From Lactarius indigo (taxonomy: Eukaryota > Basidiomycota > Agaricomycetes > Russulales > Russulaceae), in assembly GCA_025766275.1 (NCBI GenBank), contig JAFKAC010000019.1, forward strand, positions 843,743 through 907,742: a DNA stretch of 64,000 nt. The letters are read 5' to 3'. This document shows positions 55,178 through 64,000 of this stretch, piece after piece (the stretch's first letter is position 1; the number at the start of each line of letters is the position of its first letter). The notes below the pieces were generated by a model, which saw nothing but the letters and a program-made list of their open reading frames with translations, did no database searches and was not told where the DNA came from. The position numbers and the translations under genes were made by a program.

Positions 55178-55884
55178 ACCATAACAACGAGCTTGAGGGG
55201 GGAGGGATGAGTGACGTTAAATATTGGGAGAGATAAAGGCGTACAGCGTCTTGAGCGCTCAAGAGGGAGATCGGGGAGGGAGATAAGTGGGGGCCTTGTT
55301 GGGTAAAGCAAGGGATGAGACATGAAGGTTGTCGGGTTCTCGGGAGAAGTACAGACCTTCGATATTATAGGCAACCCGAAGAAAATAAGAGACTGTGCGA
55401 AGCAAGGAAAGGACGGCAGCAGGTCTTATCAGCCTATTACACTGGTCTCGGCAGGATACTGTAAAAGAAAAAAATATATCGCCAGAGATGAGTCTGTAAC
55501 TTTGTGCGAGGCATAACCAAGTTGCCAAGTTGGCACCCTTGATGCCCGCATGGCACCGGACACCGGATGTGCCTGATTAAGTGAATATTCTTCGAGATCG
55601 AAGCCGAGATCTCAAGATCTGAACTGAATTTTTTTTTTCTTTTCTTTTACCAATATACAGTACCCAAGGAAAGGGACCGTAGCGAGACTTCGTCACTTTT
55701 TACAAGACCGACGCCGAAGACGGATGACTACCAAAATGATCACGTGGTGGCGCTCTCGCCTTCTTTTCAAATAAAATTGCTTACTTAATCCACGTCTTCG
55801 CCGCCACGTCTCGAGTCGCGACGCGATGCTCGGATCCAGTCAAGCTCGCCAACTTCCTTTCTTCCTTGCGTTTGGACCCTCATC
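55178..55884. other. intergenic, divergent promoters
   Basis: About 700 bp between the divergent zinc-cluster regulator and the chromodomain gene. It contains a T-rich run at 55629-55648 and no recognisable gene. Confidence 0.45.
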
Positions 55885-57293
55885 ATGGCGCGCTTCTCTG
55901 CCACCTCAACCCCATTGACATCACGGTCGCAAACCAGAACAGGGAAAAAGAAATTTGGCCCCGGCCCTGGCTCCATCGTGGACATTGCCGGTCGCAAGCT
56001 GAAACTATCCCCCGTTATTGACACCTTATTTCTATGGATGACCGAGCGTCATGCCATTCACCAACGTCGTCTCGCAGGGCAACCATGGCCGTGGACTGAC
56101 GATCCTATTTTTCGCCAGCATGCTTTCACCAATGTTTTCCGTGTCTACGATCGCGTCACCCAGTATATCATTTGCAACGTCATTGGCAAGGGCGACCAAG
56201 ACCTTCATGAAACATGCTTCCGCGTGATTCTCTTCCGCTGTTTCAATCGCATTTCCACATGGGAGTTACTCTTGAATCACTTTGGGGAACTAACGTGGCG
56301 CGACTTCGACCTCTCTGCATACGAAGCCGTCCTCTATGAGGAGTACAGGCAGAACAACAAGCTTTACGGAGCTTCCTACATCCTCCCAGCACCAGAGCTC
56401 GGCGGGACCTCCCTCGGGGGAACAAAAGCCAATTATGCAAATCATTTGCGTTTGCTCAAAGTAATGATGGAAAGTGACCTTCCCGGTCAGCTTGGCCAAC
56501 TGTCCGAACTGAGTGATGCATGGGAACGGATCTCTTTGTATCCTAGTATGGGCGAATTCCTTTCCTTTCAGTACGTCTCCATACCCCTTTCATGTGACCT
56601 CTTCCCCCGTCTGACGTCTGCAGACTTCTTCTCGATCTCAATATGATCCCAGGCCTAAGCTACCCCGAGGACTGGGCAATCTGCGGTCCGGGTGCGACGT
56701 CGTGCCTGACCAAGATCTTTGGCCCTGAAGTGAACGGCGTATATGGAGAAGCACTTGCGTGGTTACATGATTCACAGGATCTTCACTTCGCTCGTCTGGG
56801 CATCTCCCATGAACGCCGTCCGTCCATCGGCTCCACTCATCAGCTCTCGCTTGTCGATTTCGAGCACTCGCTCTGCGAGTGTGATGTCTATTCACGCAAG
56901 GCTCATCCTAACATCAAAGGTCGTCGTCTGCATATTGCTGGCAAGCGTAACTTCTCTGCGGATCGTCCTCCTCCCCCCTCTGCCGTTTTGCCGATCGGAT
57001 GGCTCCCAGCAGATGCGGCTATCCGCGCAAGGGCACGCGCTAAACGCGCTGCCCTGCCCCCTGTTGACCCATTAGATCCGGACCCCTCATGGATACTGTC
57101 GCACATTGTAAAGCAGGCACCAAGCTCAAATGGGAAGATCCTCTACCTTGTTCGCTATGAGGGGTATGGCCCTGAAGATGACCTTTGGCTTAGTGAGGCT
57201 GACCTGAAGGATGCTCCGGAGCTGCTTACACAATGGCAGGATTTTCTAGAGATGATCGACAAGAGCATTACTGCTTGTAGGGTGGGGTATTGA
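55885..57293 (+). CDS. predicted DNA base-modifying protein (5-hmdU kinase/aGPT-PPlase helical domain) fused to a chromodomain
   Basis: Exons 55885-56570 and 56624-57293 give 451 residues; the intron is GT-AG, 53 nt. Residues about 40-330 match by eye the helical domain shared by phage 5-hydroxymethyl-dU DNA kinases and alpha-glutamyl/putrescinyl-thymine pyrophosphorylases: PWTDDPIFRQHAFTNVFRVY, DRVTQYI, FRVILFRCFNRISTWELL, GGTKANYANHL, CGPGATSCLTKIFG, and FEHSLCECDVYSR near the end. Residues about 390-445 form a chromodomain (ILSHIVKQA, YLVRYEGYGPEDDLWL), which typically reads methylated histone tails. The first 20 residues are basic. A chromatin-targeted enzyme on modified thymine/hydroxymethyl-uracil is the natural inference; activity is unproven. 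No TET/JBP gene was found in the window. Codon use and introns resemble neighbours. Confidence 0.72.
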
Positions 57294-57513
57294 GTTGGCC
57301 ATTCATTAAAAGTGACACAATCATTCTTGCACTCTCTTATGACTGGTTTCTCTTCCTGACCACTCATACTGTAGAACTGCTTATGTCTGTGTAGAACTCT
57401 TATCTCATCTATTTAATTTTAGTCTCTAGCTTTGGGTGTTATAGTTTGCTTATAAGACCCTTACTCATTGGTTGTGACTATAACAGTAAGAGGTAATCAG
57501 GTGTCTGGGGTAT

Positions 57514-57727
57514 GTGGAGTTATTGGCTGCTGTGTATGTAGGCAGAGACCCTGCATCTTATGCAGAGGCCATGTGGTCTGCAGATGCAGATGAGTGGACT
57601 AAGGTGTATCAATATGAAATGGATGCACTTGCCAAGAATGGCACTTGGGAGTTAGTGGATCTCCCACCTAACTGTAAGGCAGTAAAATCCAAATGGGTCT
57701 TTAAGCTCAAAGTGGATGGATGCTATA
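57514..57727 (+). pseudogene. Ty1/copia reverse transcriptase fragment
   Basis: About 65 residues of the copia RT start: DPASYAEAMWSADADEW, YEMDALAKNGTWELVDLP, KAVKSKWVFKLKVDG. The frame ends where an LTR begins at 57728, exactly within the RT reading. Only this piece of the copia element is present in the window. Confidence 0.88.
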
Positions 57728-58416
57728 TGTAACATTACAGTAGGAGCATTCAGCTTGGTGTGAGCAAGTCTGGCCTTTCTATGTCAATGAACAAGGGTTC
57801 AGCCAGTAGTGGCAAGGTTTAAGTGGTTAACAAGGATCTCAGAGTATGACACAATACTCAAGATGTGAGTGGAGTTCAAGGGTTCAAGAGGTTTGACAAT
57901 TCAGCAGAGAGTTACCCCAAGGGAATGGGAAAACAATGTATACTGTGATGGTAAAGAAGTCGAGTCTAAGGATACAAGCTACTTAGGGCCATGATTTATA
58001 TAGAAAAAGGTTTGTTTGTGTGGAACAAACAAATGGCACAATCCACAGCAAGTGTGAGAAGTAGCACAGCAATCTGCAGCAAGCATGAGAAGAAAGTACA
58101 GCAATCTGCAGCAGGCACAGGAAAAAGGAGAAGATGTGCACAGCTATTTGCAGTAAGTGTGAGAAGAAACAAGGATATAAAAGGCAAGTGAGACACCTGC
58201 CTTAAAAGGGTGCATTTAGCCCAAGTATAGTAGTAATAAAGACTTATAAGGACAATGAGTGTCTCATTGTCTCACTTTGCACTAGGAGAGAATCTTAAGG
58301 CTCCTAGTGTGCAGCAAGTCCAAGAATGGGAAAGCCAAGAAAGGAAAGGCTTTCCTGCAAATGCAAGTGGAAGTAAGAAATCAAAGTAAGGTCCAAAACA
58401 GGTCTAGTCCATAACA
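57728..58416 (-). mobile_element. LTR of a minus-strand retroelement
   Basis: Read on the minus strand, a polypurine tract (gaagggaggg) is followed by TGTTATGGAC, and the 689-bp sequence ends ATGTTACA. Short terminal inverted repeats TGT(A/T)A..., plus TATA-like text inside, support an LTR. The position right after a purine tract makes it the 3' LTR of an element whose body extends to the right (58417-59461). The left flank is the interrupted copia gene. Confidence 0.72.
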
Positions 58417-58429
58417 TTACCCTCCCTTC

Positions 58430-59461
58430 AGAGTCCTTGTTGTCTCGATGTCCCTAGAAACAGTCTGTATCTGGCTCAGGGTCATTGGTCTGTACCAAGT
58501 CATTGTCTACCCAGTCAGAGTTGTAGTTCTCTGCAATAATCTCCCAGCAGTGATGAGTATGAAGGAACTGGAATTGTCCATGAACTCCACACTTCCAACA
58601 CTGCTCATAGACAGGGCAGCAGATCTCCACATGTCTGGGGTCATGCCTAAAGCACTTGCCACACCACTTGTTGGTAGCATCTTCTTCTCCAGGCTGTTCT
58701 TCAAGATGACACCATAGGCACTTGTTGGGCCAGTGACCTGTACTGTGGCAATGGTAGCAGTATCATTTGGTCCAGGGGCAGTTGAAGCTGAGATAATAGT
58801 GACTATCACAGCACCAGCACAGGTCTCCATTGTGATTCTCCTGGAGGTGAGGCATCTCTACAGGTCCTCCAGGGCAAGGGGGAAAGGGAAGGTCTTGGTG
58901 ACAGAAGAGGTGAGGTTGCTGCCATGTGTCAGCATAGTGTTCTGCAATCCAGGTATAGGCATGAGCAGCTTCCAGCCATCCACATACTCCATTGAGTTCA
59001 GATATGGTGTTGAATAGCAGTCCATGCACTTGATTACACTGAGCCTGCAAATTGGTGAACTGCCTTTGTAGAGTAGCCCATTGTTCCATACAGTGGTGGA
59101 GGTGAGAGATCTTTGCATCTAGCTGTGGGGAGTTGAGATCCCACAGTGCCTTGTCTACAGCATATGCCTGAGGGTTGTTACATGAGAGTTGCTGCATCTG
59201 ATCATCTGACATGACTTATGGCATAGCCTCTGAAAGACTATCTAGGTACACAGGCTCTCTATAGACAGGCTGACCTCTGCCCATACAGCCCTTGACATCT
59301 TGATGGTTACTAGTGTAGGCAATGTACTTGGCCAGGACTTTAGTACCATCAGGTTGGTTGATATAGAGGGGGTGGAAATGAGCTGAGGTTTCTATATTTG
59401 GGAAGAAGGGGAGGCCCAGGTGGTCATCATCTTCATCAGGGTTGTCATTGGTAGTGTGTTA
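58430..59461 (-). pseudogene. Cys/His-rich retroelement protein next to the 3' LTR
   Basis: On the minus strand a coherent reading runs from the family B LTR border (59461) to about 58440, with one in-frame TAA between LSEAMP and the next Met (59212). The first part reads DDDHLGLPFFPNIETSAHFHP and YINQPDGTKVLAKYIAYTSNHQD. After MSDDQMQQL come coiled-coil-like text and about five CxxC pairs (CYHCHSTGHWPNKCLWC, CGKCFRHDP, CCPVYEQCWKCG): zinc-binding knuckles. It lies immediately upstream of the polypurine tract, so it is a 3' accessory reading frame or displaced gag-like protein, not a standard pol end. No named family recognised. Truncated at its right end. Confidence 0.6.
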
Positions 59462-59946
59462 TGTTTTGGCAAGGACCCTTACTGTACTGGTTGTGACTAC
59501 AGTGGTAAGGTAGATTGTTGTGGACTTGGCCTTTGTGATGGCCCTTATGACTGATGATAGGAGATGTGGGGAGATAGCTGACTGATGACTGACTTGATCC
59601 TAGTACTACTAGTAGTAGTATTAGGGTTTGCTCTACTTACATGATTTGTTGGATGCTACCTACTATGATGTGGAGCAGTGCTTGAAAGCCTGTGCGGAAC
59701 TGTATTTAAGATAGTTCGTGAAGACCAAGATATGCCATCTTGGTCTTCTTCAATCGTCACTTGTCTGGTTCTCTCATTGTTCTCAAGAAATGCTTTCCTT
59801 TCATCGCCTTTGAGCAGGGTGTCTGCAAACATCCCCAATTGCCTTTGAAGCATTCCAAGTTGTGTGCCTTCATGCATTGTGTTCAGCTAAGTTGTGCTGC
59901 CTTGTTACTCAAGCTCAAGTTGAGCTAATGTTGTGACAGTGTTACA
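59462..59946 (+). mobile_element. 5' LTR, family B
   Basis: TGTTTTGGC...GTGTTACA, 485 bp, related to the reverse-orientation fragment at 6334-6785. Contains a CTA/GTA microsatellite near 59604-59624, a TATA-like tatttaag (59703) and a palindrome agaccaagatatgccatcttggtct. The following ttaagactaag may be the primer-binding site. Coding sequence of the same orientation starts at 59992. Confidence 0.85.
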
Positions 59947-59991
59947 TTAAGACTAAGATACCATCGTGGCAGCAATTACTATAAGAGATCA

Positions 59992-60477
59992 GTGGACAAG
60001 CTTCCATCCATACCACTTAGACAGAAGAGGAGATTGCAATGTTCCCACCCACTTTCTAGGAGTGGCACTGTTGGAGAGAACAAGGAGATGAAACAGGATA
60101 TTTTCGTCGAATTCAATGGACCTACCAGGTTCTGCCCTGTTGAGTTTAATTTCGACCATCTGTGTTGGACAGAAGTTATGTGGAATCCCATAGATCACAT
60201 GTGGGACATTGTACAGCCTGCAGGAAGAAACTATCAGGGCGATATTGATGCAAGGCAACAAAATTCAAGAGCAGACTGGGGTCTGATCGATGGACAACTA
60301 TGGAAACACTCTACAGGAGAAGCTGTCAGTGAAGAAACTGAGGAAGAAAGTGAAGAAGTAGCACCAGCATTGGTTGGACCAATCAAGCAGTACACTGTCG
60401 AACGAGCTGAGCGTCCCTTACTCTCCACAATCAGCCAGAAGTCATACAAGTCCAGTCACTGGCAACCCAGGACATAA
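59992..60477 (+). CDS. leader reading frame of family B element
   Basis: An open frame of 161 residues that starts with an ATG 46 bases after the LTR. Trp-rich text (FDHLCWTEVMWNPIDHMWDIV) is followed by an acidic stretch (EETEEESEEVA). It precedes the gag region in another frame. No family recognised; the position is that of a leader or capsid-associated protein of an LTR element. The next ATG (60478) begins two bases after its stop. Confidence 0.5.
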   Translation: MDKLPSIPLRQKRRLQCSHPLSRSGTVGENKEMKQDIFVEFNGPTRFCPVEFNFDHLCWTEVMWNPIDHMWDIVQPAGRNYQGDIDARQQNSRADWGLIDGQLWKHSTGEAVSEETEEESEEVAPALVGPIKQYTVERAERPLLSTISQKSYKSSHWQPRT

Positions 60478-62108
60478 TGGCAACCATGACTGAAGAAGAA
60501 ATCCACACCATACAAGAAGTTGCCATGCGAGAAGCCACCGCAGCCATCCATCAACAAATGCAAGAAGTCCTCATGCCAATAAACCCAGAAACTGGGGTGT
60601 GAATGACTGCAGATGACGTGGCAATCTTTCGAGCCATAGGACCCGACCAACCAGATCCACCATCCAGAGAAACTGGGACACAAAGACTAGACCCACCTCC
60701 TGGAAATGGAGGTCCACCTGGGGATGACTTCCCCTACAGATGAGGCAGCGGAGGAATTCCGCCAGACCTGCCAAGAGGTGGAAGGATATCTGACAGGACC
60801 ACCAGATGGTGGACCACCCGGTGGCGGAACAGGAGGAGGAGGACATGCCCCAAATGGTCATGAGAAATTAACTGGTGAGCCTCCCACTATCTTCAATGGG
60901 GACAGAACTAAAGTAGATGCATTCCTGACCCAGTGGCATGTTTACTGGGGCATGAATCTCGATGCCCCTGTTATGTGCAACAACTACCGACGATGCCTCC
61001 TTTTCTTGTCTTACATCAAGGGGGTATCTGTCAGTGAATGGGTACTTTCTTTCCTCAAGTGGCTAAACAGGCAAATACAACGAGGAATTGACCAATACAC
61101 AAGGGATTTGTGGAATGCGGTAGCCAACAGATTCAATCAAAGGTTTGTCAATACCCTTGAACAAGAACAAGCTCAAGCACTCTTGTGCAAAGGGCTCAAG
61201 ATGATTGTCACGGACGCTCTATTTTTGCCTTATTTTTCCATATTTTTATGGATTTATTTGGCAGAGATATGAGTCTCTAACGTTGCGTCAAACATCCAAA
61301 AGTCCTTATCACTAGATATGATAAGATGGTCAGTCACGTGATGCCAACATGTGCACCCACAAGCACGCGACCGTGAGATAGTAAACTTCCTTATCGGATG
61401 TTACCTCTTGAGGTCACCTTCCACATTAGTATAGTAGTTTCTCATTGGATGATAAGCAGGGAAGGTTCTAGATAGGTCTAGACTACGTTGTCATAGGGTT
61501 GTGACTCATAGATAAGGACATGTCATTGTTCTGTCAGCGCTAATGACTGTGCATCAGTCAGCACAATAGATAACACTATTATTAGACACGACGCGTCAGC
61601 GTCTGACTCATTACTATTACATGTACCTTTAGTAATAAGGTTCTATAGTAATTCGAACTCAGCCGCAGCAGTGTATATAAACCCTTATGTAGCTGTCCTG
61701 AGTGGAACCAACTTGTCCTCTTGGTTCTCCACTCAGCGTGCCACAGTGTGATCACCTGACATAGTACCTTGCATAAAGGTATCAAGTGTGTCTATCCTCC
61801 ACTGTGACTGTACGTTCGGCGCGTGACTTGTCTCCGCGCTAGGCTTGAGTGTGCACTAGTTCAGTTCAGTTACTCTTTTGCTTGGTCTAGTTGTCACGAT
61901 AAGTCATACCACTACAATGATGGAGGGCGACATTGACAAATATGTCAACAAGTTTGAAGACACAGCACGAAAGGCGGGATATCGTCTCAATGATCCACAA
62001 ATGATTGACCTCTTTACCAAAAATCTCCCAAAGATGCTGTATAAAAAAGTGTATGACCTAGACAAGCCAGAAACCTTTGATGAATGGAAAAGGTCAGTAC
62101 TCAAGTGA
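60478..62108 (+). pseudogene. gag: Ty3/gypsy gag, frameshifted and split by a solo LTR
   Basis: Begins MATMTEEEIHTIQEVAMREA at 60478, has a TGA at 60600-60602 and a register change near 60740. It then reads PPTIFNGDRTKVDAFLTQWHVYW, SVSEWVLSFLKWLNRQ, LWNAVANRFNQRFVNTLEQE: the gypsy capsid region. At 61206 a 711-bp LTR interrupts it. Reading resumes after 61917 with EGDIDKYVNKFEDTARKAG, LFTKNLPKML and DTFDEWKRSVL-like text, ending at a TGA at 62106-62108. No protease or pol follows, so the element is truncated on the right. Confidence 0.88.
61206..61916 (+). mobile_element. solo LTR in gag, family C, target duplication atgat
   Basis: 711 bp, TGTCACGG...ACTACA, flanked by identical atgat at 61201-61205 and 61917-61921. 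Taking it out with one atgat puts the two halves of the capsid reading in the same frame. A TATA-like gtatataaac (61672) and downstream tcttggttctcc support plus orientation. Different in sequence from families A and B. Confidence 0.95.
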
Positions 62109-62739
62109 CAGAAGAATTACATCCACATTTGTGCTTGCATCGATGACTATCACTGCGGGCATTTCAGGATTTTGAGTCAGTTTTCATGCTGATTTAATTA
62201 AAATCTTTTTTCAAAAATGCTTATAAATTAAGCACATAAAATACTGTAATTCCATTTACAAGGGTAATCTACAATAAATTGAGAATGAGAGCACACAATA
62301 TGTGATAATGACATTTACAATGTATCCAGTCATATAATTTGCATGTATTCATTAATGTAATTCACAATGAGTGTAAACCATCCATCATAAAGACATTGTG
62401 AGGTATATTTTCAATATTATTCACATCATATCAAGTAAATCACCAGGAATACATTTGACACAACACCTGATATCAAGACATTGTGACTCAATGGCTCTTG
62501 AAGTCAAGAATCTAGACATAGACTTCATGACACAGCATTGGCATGCCAGGTACTGGTGCCACGTGATCCTCTCCAAACTAGGCAGGGCTATCTGGCCCTT
62601 CATCCAGTGTTTGTATAGACATCGCAACTGTTCATTTTATGCAGATTCTGATCCTGGACACTCTCTCATTGGTGTCACTGGCAGGCTTTCTGGCAGGGGT
62701 TCTACCCCACCTAGTGAGCATTAAATGTGCTCAAAAGTG
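62109..62739. other. AT-rich sequence without recognisable gene
   Basis: After the gag remnant the sequence becomes AT-rich with scattered acattgtga-type repeats (62390, 62476). A 62524-62720 frame (CHVILSKLGRAIWPFIQCLYRH) has no recognisable domain. Likely remains of another element. Confidence 0.35.
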
Positions 62740-63835
62740 CGTGTGTGAGTAAACATGGGAAGAGGGTGGAGAAGAGGGGGATAAGGAAAATGGAAGAGCC
62801 ACAGCCAAGGATTCTGAGACTAAGCCAAAACGCGAAAATGGAAACGAAATATGAGTGAGGTTGGGAAAGTCAGAAATGTGAAGGGAAGTGGGGCAAGACA
62901 GAGGAGATTTCAGGGATGCACAAGGATGCTAGCACGAAGTCTCTATGATGATCGTGAAACAAAAGACCTACAAATTCAAAGAGAAAAGTTAGTAGCACTA
63001 ACTCAAATAATGAGTAAAGAATTGATCTTGAAGATGGGGAGGAAGGTGAGTGTGAATAAAAACAATGCGTCAGGTGTCTTTCTTCATATACCTGACCCAA
63101 AGAGAGATTGAAGTTACATGGAAGCTGAGTGAGAGTGAGGACAGGGGAAATCAACTGCACATTCCGAACACAAATCCAAAGCCTTTATACAAAGGGTCAG
63201 TAACTAAGGCCAAACGTGAGTCAAAATGTCTAAGTCGAAAAGTGTGAGGGATAAATTGTAAGGTGGGGGAAAGTGAACGAAAGGTCAAGGTTAAGATGAG
63301 AGTCAGGGGCGGAAACACGAGGTAAACGCGAGGTAAGTACATGAGTCATAGGTGGAAACAGGGGAGTCGGTGAGCAAAGGAACATGTCCGAAGAATAGCG
63401 CCAGTGGTGACGATGACATGCACTATGAGTACAAAGAAATCATCAGAAAAAGAAAAGTAAAATCAAAAAGATAGTGGGTGTGCCTGTGCCTGAGACAGAG
63501 AATGCAAACTAGAATGATCCAACGAAAAGTCGTGGCTTGAGAGGCGATGATGCGAAGTCGATCGGTTGAGGGTGAAGATACGAAGGAGGCAATGAAGACA
63601 GCAGGGAGAGCAAGGAATGGTGAGTGGTGGAAGCTGGTAGGCTGTTGGCATCACAGTTGGGGGGCTTGAAGGCAACATTAGCCCAGTATGGGCAATTGGG
63701 TGGCGTCCGACGATGGCGGAAGAGACAGGGAGGATGACGAGGCAAGGAATGACAGATTCGACGACGAGATGAGAGAGAAAGGATGAAGTATGAGGCGAGG
63801 CAAAGTGAGCGAGAACGGATGTGTGAGTCAATAGC
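62740..63835. other. purine-rich strand-asymmetric stretch
   Basis: About 1.1 kb in which the plus strand is dominated by A and G (runs such as ggaagagggtggagaagagg), with very few C. No strong coding frame: minus-strand frames are Ser/Pro/His-rich only because of the base bias. No tandem period was recognised by eye. Confidence 0.5.
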
Positions 63836-64000
63836 TTGCCCTATAAGGCCAAGTTCCTGAGGTCATTGGAGTACCAATGGACCATCATTGAGGATTTTCA
63901 TTGAGGGTTTGGAAGGGACAACAACAGAAAGGGAGTGAAGGCAATGCTGAGATGGCATTGCAAGCTGCCAAACATGACAATGCAGATAACTATTCCATAA
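63836..64000 (+). other. possible coding fragment at window edge
   Basis: A short plus-strand reading, AKFLRSLEYQWTIIEDFH then a stop, looks protein-like and recalls transposon-encoded genes, but it is too short to identify. Confidence 0.2.

Noticed and set aside
55885..57293. Retroelement integrase as identity of the chromodomain protein
   Set aside because: No DDE core or zinc finger; the N-terminal motifs match the base-modification helical domain instead.
59604..59624. CTA/GTA triplet run as a functional element
   Set aside because: A simple microsatellite inside a family B LTR, present with variation in the copy near 6655; no further meaning is supported.
63463..63831. 122-residue minus-strand Ser/Pro/His-rich protein
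   Set aside because: Its composition follows directly from the purine-rich plus strand; no motif, start context or homologous pattern supports it.
57500..64000. A TET/JBP or KDZ transposase partner for the base-modifying protein
   Set aside because: I looked for HxD-type dioxygenase and transposase motifs near it; only LTR-element sequences were found.
1..64000. CRISPR arrays, riboswitches, rRNA genes
   Set aside because: No regularly spaced repeats or recognisable conserved RNA cores were seen; the organism is eukaryotic.

Overview
The window looks like nuclear DNA of a basidiomycete fungus. Genes are split by many short GT-AG introns (about 45-65 nt). They include typical fungal families: Zn2Cys6 regulator, homoserine O-acetyltransferase, fungal CofD-like protein, F-box-like/LRR paralogues. 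Chromodomain-bearing Ty3/gypsy elements of a kind common in Agaricomycetes are present. A Rhizoctonia-like (Cantharellales) source is my best guess, but that is inference from overall resemblance only.

Layout. 1-7.5 kb: remains of a Ty3/gypsy chromovirus (gag end, broken pol, 3' LTR) with a solo LTR nested in pol and further LTRs behind it. 9.4-11.9 kb: an apparently intact secreted type-B carboxylesterase with about 15 exons, one of only 8 nt. 12-28 kb: a segmental-duplication array with five F-box-like/LRR genes (one truncated), each preceded by a conserved block that usually carries a CCAAT box. Between them lie decayed copies of a dynein heavy chain fragment and of an unidentified block, plus a tRNA-like sequence and an 802-bp hAT-type non-autonomous transposon with an exact 8-bp target duplication. 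27.5-31.8 kb: the dynein heavy chain itself, minus strand, tail only; the motor is missing. 33.6-57.3 kb: mostly ordinary genes: CofD-like protein, LEA-like mitochondrial protein, a 65-residue protein, NAD(P)-binding oxidoreductase, ATP11 and a cullin from a shared 101-bp promoter, membrane-anchored SDR, homoserine O-acetyltransferase, zinc-cluster regulator. This stretch ends with a chromodomain protein whose N-terminal part resembles the helical domain of 5-hydroxymethyl-dU DNA kinases/aGPT-pyrophosphorylases (DNA base hypermodification). 57.5-64 kb: nested retroelement debris, including a gag gene split by a 711-bp solo LTR with a perfect 5-bp target duplication.

The most interesting items are the predicted base-modification/chromodomain fusion (55.9-57.3 kb), which sits at the edge of a transposon graveyard, and the F-box/dynein duplication array. 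The first suggests a fungal protein that could recognise chromatin marks and process modified DNA bases. The second shows how one genomic accident (truncation of a dynein gene) was copied along with an expanding F-box family. All family assignments are from reading the translated sequence by eye; no database search was run.
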